DNA of 64,000 bases, from the NCBI RefSeq assembly GCF_011405515.1, contig NZ_AP022671.1, forward strand, positions 2,914,001 to 2,978,000, written 5' to 3'. Under the pieces are notes generated by a model. The model saw nothing but the letters and a program-made list of their open reading frames with translations, had not been told where the DNA came from and searched no databases. Positions 34,208 through 41,212 of this stretch are shown in pieces. A program made the translations under genes and the position numbers. How positions within the stretch are numbered: the first letter of the stretch is position 1; every line of letters begins with the position of its first letter. Origin of the DNA: Nitrospira sp. KM1 (lineage in GTDB: Bacteria; Nitrospirota; Nitrospiria; Nitrospirales; Nitrospiraceae).

Positions 34208-36658
34208 ATGGGCGTTACCAGTTCGAGTAAGCGGGGCGACGCCCGCCGCGCCCCTGCTCCCCCCTCCCATATCCAGCGTGAAGTCATCGGCGTCATCCTC
34301 ATCGCACTGAGTCTGCTTACCCTGTTGAGTCTGTTATCGTTTGTCCCCGGTGAACCCAAGGTTATTGCCACGGCCGGCACGACGATTTCTCCTCCGACCC
34401 ATAACCTCATCGGTTCGGTGGGTGCCGTGTTCTCGTCGGTGCTGTTCTCGTTGATCGGAGGTGCCGCATATCTGTTTCCGCTCCTTCTCGGCCTGATGGG
34501 GGCGCGGTGTTTCACTCAAAGCGACTTGTCGATCCGGCTGAGAAATGCGGCGGCTTCGCTGGTCGCATTGCTGTTTCTGAGCGGATTGCTTCACCTGGAG
34601 GTCACCGCCGTCCCTACCATCTCGAGCGGAATGGTCTACCGTGGGCAGGCGGGAGGACTCTTCGGTCAAGCGCTGGCCAACGGTCTGCGCGAGTATTTCG
34701 CCAGCACGGGGGCGCATATTCTAATTCTTGCCGGGTTGCTCGTGGCATTGCTGTTTACCACGCCGTGGTCGCTGGCACAGCTGATGCTGAGAGTGTCGGC
34801 ATGGGGGAGAAGAATCCTGGAGGCGGGGTATGCTCTTATCCCTGAACGTGGCAGGACCGAATCGTCCAAGGACGCTGCCAAGGTCAAAAAACTCAAGACG
34901 ACGAAAACGATACGTTCGGTGATCGAGGAGGTGCTTCCGGAATCGGACGAACCATTGATGCCCGAACCGCCCCTCATCCAGCCCCCACTGCAGCCATTGC
35001 CGGCCCTGGATGTGAAAGCGGTCAAGGAGTCTGCACGAGAAATTGCGGAGGTCGAAAGCGAACCCGTTCATGTGCCTGAACAACCTATTGCCGGGCATTA
35101 TCGTCTGCCAGATCCCAGGGAGCTCTTGAGCGAGTCCTCGGGTACCGTTTCGCGCATCAGCGATGCCGAATTGACCCTGCAGTCCGAGATCCTTTCCAGG
35201 GCATTGATGAGTTTCGGCATCGAGGGAAAAGTCACCGAAGTCCGGCCCGGCCCTGTCGTGACGATGTATGAATTCGAGCCTGCCCCCGGCACGAAAGTCG
35301 CGCGCATCGTCAACCTCGCCGATGACCTGGCTCTGGCGATGAAAGCCATCAGCCTCAGAATCGTGGCGCCGATTCCCGGGAAGTCCGTGGTCGGCATTGA
35401 AGTGCCCAATGCGCAGCGCGAAATGGTCTCGATGAAGGAAGTCGTCATGAGCGAAGCGTTCACGCGCGCCCGTTCCAAATTGACGCTGGCGCTGGGGAAG
35501 GACATTTTCGGTGCGCCTGTCACCGCCGATTTGAAGACAATGCCGCATCTACTCGTGGCCGGGGCCACCGGAGCAGGGAAGAGCGTCGGGCTCAATACCA
35601 TGCTCATCAGCATCCTGCTGTCGGCCAGGCCGAATGAAGTCAAGCTGCTGCTGATCGATCCAAAGATGCTGGAATTTCAAACCTACGATGGGATTCCGCA
35701 CCTGTTGCGCCCGGTCATTACCGATCCGAAGTCCGCGGCGCGAGGGTTGAGTTGGGTCGTCCAAGAGATGGAACGGCGCTATAAGCTTCTGGCTGAAGCC
35801 GGCGTCCGCAACATCGATTCGTACAACCGGAAGGTGGCGGGTGCCCAGGGGGTTGCCGGTGATCAAGGTGCAGAAGCCAAGCTGGACCAACCAGAGCTAC
35901 CCATACAGTTCTTGTCGGAAGAGGCCAGATTATCGGCCGGTGAGAGCAGCATCCCTGAAGGAAATCCGGGATCGTTTGCTCCGCCGCCTACACCGCCGGA
36001 GCCGCTTCCATACATCGTGGTCATGATCGACGAATTAGCCGATTTGATGATGGTAGCGCCCAAGGACGTCGAAGATAAGATTGCACGGCTGGCCCAGATG
36101 GCTCGCGCGTCGGGAATTCATTTGGTTCTGGCCACACAGCGTCCGTCGGTCGACGTCTTGACCGGGCTGATCAAGGCAAACTTCCCCGCACGGATCGCCT
36201 TTCAGGTTTCCTCGAAGACCGATTCGCGCACGATCCTGGATGCCAACGGGGCGGAAGCCTTGTTGGGACGGGGAGATATGCTGTACCTGGCATCCGGCAC
36301 AGGCCGGTTGATGCGCCTGCATGGTTCCTTTGTCTCTGACGACGACGTCCGCCACGTCGTTGAATTCGTCAAAGAGCAGGCCCTTCCAAGTTACAATCCC
36401 GAACTCCAGTCGTTGAAACAGGAAGAAGCCAAAGAGGAAGAGGCCCAGGACGAAGTGTATGAACAGGCCAAGGACCTGGTCCTGTCCACCGGACAGGCTT
36501 CCGCATCATTGATCCAACGCCGGCTGCGTGTCGGGTATCCGAGAGCTGCCAGGATGATTGAGCAGATGGAGGCGGATGGACTTGTTGGCGCCGCCGGGCG
36601 CGACGGACGCCGGGAAGTTATCGGAAGGCGGGGGCCGGTAGGAGAGGCACAGGGATGA
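34208..36658 (+). CDS. ftsK: DNA translocase FtsK
   Basis: An 816-residue protein. Residues 25-190 hold about four membrane helices that anchor it at the division septum. A charged, Pro-rich linker follows. The motor has Walker A GATGAGKSVGL (about residue 452), LLIDPKMLEFQTYDGIPHLL, Walker B VVMIDELADLMM (about 602), and TQRPSVDVLTGLIKANFPARIAF. The C-terminal gamma domain (LIQRRLRVGYPRAARMIEQM) reads polar DNA motifs. Between SYNRK and the Walker B strand is a low-complexity insertion of about 50 residues rich in Gln, Gly and Pro. It overlaps lolA by four bases. Confidence 0.97.
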   Translation: MGVTSSSKRGDARRAPAPPSHIQREVIGVILIALSLLTLLSLLSFVPGEPKVIATAGTTISPPTHNLIGSVGAVFSSVLFSLIGGAAYLFPLLLGLMGARCFTQSDLSIRLRNAAASLVALLFLSGLLHLEVTAVPTISSGMVYRGQAGGLFGQALANGLREYFASTGAHILILAGLLVALLFTTPWSLAQLMLRVSAWGRRILEAGYALIPERGRTESSKDAAKVKKLKTTKTIRSVIEEVLPESDEPLMPEPPLIQPPLQPLPALDVKAVKESAREIAEVESEPVHVPEQPIAGHYRLPDPRELLSESSGTVSRISDAELTLQSEILSRALMSFGIEGKVTEVRPGPVVTMYEFEPAPGTKVARIVNLADDLALAMKAISLRIVAPIPGKSVVGIEVPNAQREMVSMKEVVMSEAFTRARSKLTLALGKDIFGAPVTADLKTMPHLLVAGATGAGKSVGLNTMLISILLSARPNEVKLLLIDPKMLEFQTYDGIPHLLRPVITDPKSAARGLSWVVQEMERRYKLLAEAGVRNIDSYNRKVAGAQGVAGDQGAEAKLDQPELPIQFLSEEARLSAGESSIPEGNPGSFAPPPTPPEPLPYIVVMIDELADLMMVAPKDVEDKIARLAQMARASGIHLVLATQRPSVDVLTGLIKANFPARIAFQVSSKTDSRTILDANGAEALLGRGDMLYLASGTGRLMRLHGSFVSDDDVRHVVEFVKEQALPSYNPELQSLKQEEAKEEEAQDEVYEQAKDLVLSTGQASASLIQRRLRVGYPRAARMIEQMEADGLVGAAGRDGRREVIGRRGPVGEAQG

Positions 36659-37377
36659 TCGATACGCTGAAGGTGCTATGGTGCGCATGGTTGGTCGCAG
36701 GGCTTATCACAGGAATCGGCTTGGCGGCGACTGAAGAATCAGTCGACGAGCAGGCCCGGAAGGAAGTCCGGGAAGTGGTAAAACGGCTACAGGCCCGGTA
36801 TGAGAAGACCAAGGATTTGCAAGCCGACTTTACGCAAAAAACCTTGATCGAAGGGTTTGAGCGTCCCATTACTTCATCCGGCAAAGTGTACGTGAAGAAG
36901 CCGGGCCGCTTGCGATGGAACTATCTGGACCCTGCGACGGAGGATATCTATGTCAACAAGGAAGATGTGAAGGTCTACGTCCCGGAACACAAGCAGGTCT
37001 TGGTCGGAAAATTGACGCAAATGGCCGCGTCGAAAGCGCCGCTCGAACTCTTACAGGGAGCTGCCAAGCTCGACGAGTCGTTTACCGTGGAGCCCACGCC
37101 GGGGAAGGGACGCGGCATCGGAGGCATCCCTCTCCTGACCTTGGTGCCCAAGATTCATGAAGGCGAGGCACAGCGGAATCTGCAAAAAATCGTCGTCGAA
37201 GTGTTCCCGAAAACCTACTACATACGGACCGTTTCGCTTCACGAAGTCAGCGGCAACGTGTCGAATTTCGAATTCTCCTCTCTGCAAGCCAACATTGGGA
37301 TCGGCGATGATCTGTTCGAGCCGAATTTTCCTGCCGATGTGGAAATCGTCAAGGCGCCTGTGTTAAGTCAGCCATAG
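36655..37377 (+). CDS. lolA: Outer-membrane lipoprotein carrier LolA
   Basis: A 240-residue periplasmic protein with a signal peptide ending near GLAA. The LolA pattern is clear: VVKRLQARYEKTKDLQADF near the start of the mature part, GKVYVKKPGRLRWNYLDP, and the ending NFEFSSLQANIGIGDDLFEP. LolA ferries lipoproteins from the LolCDE complex to the outer membrane. The ftsK-lolA pair with overlapping codons is a common order. A second, LolA-like protein is encoded at 59112 in the polyene cluster. Confidence 0.93.
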   Translation: MIDTLKVLWCAWLVAGLITGIGLAATEESVDEQARKEVREVVKRLQARYEKTKDLQADFTQKTLIEGFERPITSSGKVYVKKPGRLRWNYLDPATEDIYVNKEDVKVYVPEHKQVLVGKLTQMAASKAPLELLQGAAKLDESFTVEPTPGKGRGIGGIPLLTLVPKIHEGEAQRNLQKIVVEVFPKTYYIRTVSLHEVSGNVSNFEFSSLQANIGIGDDLFEPNFPADVEIVKAPVLSQP

Positions 37378-37423
37378 AGGCCCTGCCGAAGGTAGAGAAA
37401 GGGTCGAAGAGTTTGGAGTGCGC

Positions 37424-38188
37424 ATGATCGATATGGCCGCGCAACATTCTGTCAGGGACGCAGTAGAGCAGGCGGTGGCCGGCTTGGACTTTGATCGTCT
37501 CAATCGGGAATATTGGGATCAAAACGAGTTTCTCTTCATCCCGCAATTCCTCGATCACTCGATCGTTGAAACCCTCTTGGTTCCTGAGGCGCAGGGTGTG
37601 AAAGGGAGCCTGAACCGTAATTATATCCCCGGCCATAAGAAAGGCGGAAGCGTCAGCTACTACACGGTCATGGAAAAGGCCCCGGTGTTTCTCGATCTCT
37701 ATCGGTCCGAGGCGTTCAGGGATTTCCTGAGCCGTCTGACGGGGGTCAAGTTGATGCTATGTCCGGACCATGACCCGCACTCATGCGCGCTCTACTACTA
37801 TACTGAACCCGGAGATCATATCGGATTCCACTACGATACGTCCTATTACAAAGGGGCTCGGTACACTATTCTGATGGGTCTCGTGGATCGATCGACGCAT
37901 TGCAAACTGGTCTGCGAGCTGTTCAAAGATCATCCGACCACGCCGTCGAAAAAACTCGAATTGACTACCAAGCCTGGCGATATGGTCGTTTTCAACGGCG
38001 ACAAGCTGTGGCATGCCGTAACTCCACTCGGCGAAGGAGAGGAACGCATTGCCCTGACAATGGAATACGTCACCAATCCCGAAATGGGGCCGATCAAGCG
38101 CTTCTACTCCAACCTCAAAGACTCGTTTGCCTACTTCGGTCTTCGCGGTGTATTCAAGCGCGCCGCTTCTCCTCGCCGGACGCACTGA
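37424..38188 (+). CDS. Fe(II)/2-oxoglutarate oxygenase, HalD/BesD-like
   Basis: A 254-residue enzyme begun at ATG 37424, six bases after TTGGAG. The facial-triad region is HIGFHYDTSYYKGARYTIL, with H-x-D intact, and the distal His lies in GDKLWHAVTPLGEGEERIAL followed by the Arg that binds 2-oxoglutarate. The overall sequence recalls HalD/BesD-family proteins that halogenate free amino acids, but those have Gly in place of the Asp. Here the Asp is present, so hydroxylation is more likely than halogenation. The substrate cannot be read from sequence. Confidence 0.75.
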   Translation: MIDMAAQHSVRDAVEQAVAGLDFDRLNREYWDQNEFLFIPQFLDHSIVETLLVPEAQGVKGSLNRNYIPGHKKGGSVSYYTVMEKAPVFLDLYRSEAFRDFLSRLTGVKLMLCPDHDPHSCALYYYTEPGDHIGFHYDTSYYKGARYTILMGLVDRSTHCKLVCELFKDHPTTPSKKLELTTKPGDMVVFNGDKLWHAVTPLGEGEERIALTMEYVTNPEMGPIKRFYSNLKDSFAYFGLRGVFKRAASPRRTH

Positions 38189-38209
38189 CCGGTTTCGCGC
38201 ATCATCGAT

Positions 38210-38632
38210 TCACGTGCGATTTCCGCTCGAATGGTTATTCGGAATTCTCATGGCATGGATCTGCGGCAATGGCTCTGCCCCTTGTTGGGAGTCGGGAGCG
38301 GACGCGCGCTGGTGGACTTGCATTGATTGACCGGTGAGGCGAGGCCGCCCGGCACGCAAGGGCTTTGCTCGTCTTGGAAATGGACCGCGGTTGGTGGCAT
38401 GCAGGTCGGCGAGAGATTCCCGCATGGCACGAGCGATCACCCAGGCGAGGGTTAAACCCGGCGTCCAATACACGGCGTCGCGCATCTGTTCCACCAAGTC
38501 GGTGGGCAGGTTCACGGTCAGCCGGACCTTTCTGCAGAGCGGCTGCCTGGAGTTTCCCGTTGTAGCAGGAGCCCCTCCGTTAATGGGAATGAGACGTGGT
38601 TCAGAATTCTGTATTACCTCTTGAATGGCCAT
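38210..38632 (-). CDS. Ribbon-helix-helix-like DNA-binding protein
   Basis: A 140-residue protein. The central region KVRLTVNLPTDLVEQMRDAVYWT followed by LAWVIARAMRESLADL has the short strand plus two helices of ribbon-helix-helix proteins (MetJ/Arc or CopG types). It starts at ATG 38632 with AAAGGA five bases upstream, inside the end of the ORF at 38614-38925. Both flanks are polar and probably disordered. Such proteins act as repressors in plasmid, phage and toxin-antitoxin modules; no toxin gene is visible next to it. Confidence 0.65.
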   Translation of the reverse strand: MAIQEVIQNSEPRLIPINGGAPATTGNSRQPLCRKVRLTVNLPTDLVEQMRDAVYWTPGLTLAWVIARAMRESLADLHATNRGPFPRRAKPLRAGRPRLTGQSMQVHQRASAPDSQQGAEPLPQIHAMRIPNNHSSGNRT

Positions 38633-38925
38633 GGCATTCCTTTCGAGCTATGCCGGGCGATCGTTCCGACAACCCGGCTTGTGGATGGGATCAACTGACA
38701 TGCCGACCAAAAGAAAGGCCGCGTGCCCAGAGGACGGGCAAACGCGGCCATGTGGCGCAGGTCCGTGGCGGTGGGATCGCTCCAGATGGGCACTATCCAG
38801 AGGTCGCCACACCAGCGGCACAGTTGTGGGGCCGCTTCAGTGAGGGTCCATCGACGCCGGGCCGCGCCAAACGTACAATACCTGCAAGTGGAAACCGGAT
38901 GAGGTTGGAGGGACGATATGGTCAC
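38614..38925 (-). CDS. Possible small zinc-finger protein
   Basis: An open frame of about 103 residues from GTG 38925, containing CRYC-x20-CRWCG, a possible four-Cys zinc site, then an aromatic-rich stretch. Its end overlaps the ribbon-helix-helix gene by 19 bases in the style of a translationally coupled pair. No ribosome binding site is obvious at its start and I do not recognise a family, so it may not be real. Confidence 0.35.
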   Translation of the reverse strand: MTISSLQPHPVSTCRYCTFGAARRRWTLTEAAPQLCRWCGDLWIVPIWSDPTATDLRHMAAFARPLGTRPFFWSACQLIPSTSRVVGTIARHSSKGMPWPFKR

Positions 38926-39152
38926 GTTGAGTCGCCTCAGCAACCCTCGTACCACGACCTAGAAACCGTGTTTTTCTAAACAACAGGGCGACAACGGTCT
39001 GATCTGTATATGATTTTTCATCTCCAATGGCTCAAATGAATTTGTGATCAAAAATGGAATGGCGAAAGACGTATCCGAATGAATACGAAGAAAAAGCTAG
39101 ACGGATACAGGGTTTAGCAGGTGTAGACTGGGTGGCCGGGTTACTGCGGGGG

Positions 39153-39662
39153 TTACTGATGTAGATGTTTCATGGCTGCGGCGCACAGGATGATGAAGAA
39201 CCCCATCCAAAGTGCCGCACGTTGGAACGGAACGGCCTCGTAGGCTTCCGTTTCGTCGTCCTCATCATCCGACTTGAAGATGACGGTGTAGAGAAACAGG
39301 GTGAGAAGGCACAGGACGAGGAAGAGCTTGATGAAAAACACAGTGAGGTATTTCGCATGGTGTTGGATGCTCGTTCCCGTCTGAGAGGTCAGCACCTGGT
39401 TGACATAATGCAGATTGATCCCACCGGTAAACAGGAGCACAACCAGGAGGATGCCGGCGACCTTCTTGTAGTGCTGATAGAACACATCGGTAATGGGTTT
39501 GATGTGTTCCTTCGCGACGCTCTTTTGAAGGCCCGGAGTGACCGCCATCACCAGAAACGCCAATCCTCCGATCCAAATGACCGCCGACAACAGGTGGAAC
39601 CAATGATTGACAATAGGGATGAGCGTATTGAGGTCGGTCGCGATTGATTGTGCAGCGTCCAC
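39153..39662 (-). CDS. CopD-like integral membrane protein
   Basis: A 169-residue protein with four membrane helices: HWFHLLSAVIWIGGLAFLVM, VAGILLVVLLFTGG, TVFFIKLFLVLCLLTLFLYTV and a last one near LWMGFFIILCAA. The first helix has H-x-x-x-A-x-x-x-x-x-G-G and there are further His residues (HHAKYL, KHLHQ at the end), as in CopD/YeeA-type proteins that may bind copper or heme. An acidic loop (KSDDEDDETEAYE) precedes the last helix. It sits downstream of the PCP_red genes on the same strand and may be co-transcribed with them. Confidence 0.75.
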   Translation of the reverse strand: MDAAQSIATDLNTLIPIVNHWFHLLSAVIWIGGLAFLVMAVTPGLQKSVAKEHIKPITDVFYQHYKKVAGILLVVLLFTGGINLHYVNQVLTSQTGTSIQHHAKYLTVFFIKLFLVLCLLTLFLYTVIFKSDDEDDETEAYEAVPFQRAALWMGFFIILCAAAMKHLHQ

Positions 39663-39742
39663 CTGAGTCAGCCTTCTTGGTCGAAAGTAAACTGTTGTGT
39701 GCCGGGCTGGTACATGGAAACACCAATGGGTCGAGTCAGCGT

Positions 39743-41140
39743 TCAGGCGTGGGACGAAGGTTTGAAGACCGGAGCGTCATTCCCGAACCGCTTTTTGCGG
39801 AGTTCTTCCATCAACTCGACGGTAATGAGCCCGATGTGGTGTTCGCGCGCATGTTTTTCGACGCCCTTCTTGACCATGGCCCGTAGGAAATAGGGAATCC
39901 GGCTCAAGCGTAAGGCCGATGCTTCGTCCCAGTTGACCTCGGTCTCTTCCTGGACATTGAACGCGACCTTGATCTTTTCCCCGCCCTTGGGGGTATACAG
40001 GCACCACTGGTCTTCGTCCAGCCAGTCCCCATGGTCGACATACGGCCTGGCGCGGCACCCGCCGCAGATATCCGTGTATTCGCAGTCTCCGCATTTGCCT
40101 TTCAGCTGAGGATATCGGAAGGAATTGAATATGTCCGATTGCTCCCAGAGATCCGCGAAACTCTTCTCCCGGACGTTGCCGGCTGACAGCGGCATGTAGG
40201 GGCAGGGTGTCAATTCGCCGTTCGGGGTCACACGGGCATAGTTCGTTCCGGCCAGGCATCCGCCGCCCATGTAACCGGTCGCTTTGGTGATCGGAGAATT
40301 CGGATCTTTTTCGTAGGCCAGGCGTTTGAAATGAGGTGCGCAACGGGCACGGACCAGCATGCCTTGGTAGTTGTCCTGGCAGTTCACCAGGTACCCGAGC
40401 ACTTCTTCGTATTGCGCCGGGGTGATATCGGTCAACTCTTCCCCCCGTCCCGTACAGACCATGAAGAAGACGTTGAGCACGCGGGCACCGAGTGTATGGG
40501 CCCATTCGACGACAGCCGGCAATTCTTGATAATTCATCGGCTGGGCGCTGAAATGGATTTGGAACTGCAATCCATTGCGCTTACTCGCCTCGATGCCGGC
40601 CACGGCTGCTTCCCACGCGCCGGGCACCCCGCGAAACGAATTGTGCTTGGCGGCGTCCAGGGAATCGATGCTGATTCCTACGCCCATGACACCGATGTCT
40701 ACAAGCGTGCGGGCCATGTGGTCGTCGATGAGCATGCCATTGGTCCCGAACACCACCATGAAGCCGAGAGAGACGGCATGGCGGGCGATATCCAGGATGT
40801 CCGGGCGCACCAGAGGTTCTCCACCGGTGATCACGATCAGACATCCCTTATTCACGGCTGCAATTTGATCGATCAGGCGGAAGCACTCGTCGGTCGAAAG
40901 CTCATCGTCCCCTCCGGCCGCCTTGGTCGTCGCGTCGAGATAGCAATGATCGCACTTGAGATTGCAGCGCTTGGTGAGATTCAGTGCGACGAGATAGGGT
41001 TTGAAGTCATCGACGGTGCGTCCATCATACGGACCGACGCCGGCAGGCGTAGGGGTGAAGAACTGTGTAACCTGCTGCTGAAACGAGCCCAGCCCTGCCG
41101 TCAGAGATGGAATATTGAGAATCGGGAGCGACTTTCCCAT
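39743..41140 (-). CDS. Radical SAM/SPASM protein with a C-terminal PCP_red domain
   Basis: A 465-residue protein begun at ATG 41140; the longer frame adds an unlikely N-terminus. The radical SAM cluster motif is C59-x3-C63-x2-C66 in TKRCNLKCDHCYLD. GGEPLVRPDILDIA follows, and GTNGMLIDDHMARTLVDIG marks the barrel. The SPASM part has CPYMPLSAGNVREKSFADLW and CGDCEYTDICGGCRARPY, holding auxiliary clusters. This core resembles AhbD/NirJ-type heme-pathway enzymes and RiPP-modifying enzymes. From about residue 400 a PCP_red domain follows (RIPYFLRAMVKKGVEKHARE), known from protochlorophyllide reductase subunits and found in proteins of unknown role. It lies between the CopD-like gene and the UspA/PCP_red gene. 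Confidence 0.88.
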   Translation of the reverse strand: MGKSLPILNIPSLTAGLGSFQQQVTQFFTPTPAGVGPYDGRTVDDFKPYLVALNLTKRCNLKCDHCYLDATTKAAGGDDELSTDECFRLIDQIAAVNKGCLIVITGGEPLVRPDILDIARHAVSLGFMVVFGTNGMLIDDHMARTLVDIGVMGVGISIDSLDAAKHNSFRGVPGAWEAAVAGIEASKRNGLQFQIHFSAQPMNYQELPAVVEWAHTLGARVLNVFFMVCTGRGEELTDITPAQYEEVLGYLVNCQDNYQGMLVRARCAPHFKRLAYEKDPNSPITKATGYMGGGCLAGTNYARVTPNGELTPCPYMPLSAGNVREKSFADLWEQSDIFNSFRYPQLKGKCGDCEYTDICGGCRARPYVDHGDWLDEDQWCLYTPKGGEKIKVAFNVQEETEVNWDEASALRLSRIPYFLRAMVKKGVEKHAREHHIGLITVELMEELRKKRFGNDAPVFKPSSHA

Positions 41141-41212
41141 AGTCAGTCCTGAGTGCTGAGAGTGGCGTATGAAGAAATCGGAGGTGGCTCCGATCCGACG
41201 CCGCACTCAGAA

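Noticed and set aside
33620-34270. A 216-residue frame on the minus strand over the PilZ gene.
   Set aside because: It is Arg-rich, its central part is the out-of-frame shadow of the PilZ gene, and it has no family likeness.
41140-41206. A longer start for the radical SAM protein.
   Set aside because: The extra 22 residues are not conserved in character and lie in the gap before the next gene; ATG 41140 sits right at the start of the protein-like sequence.
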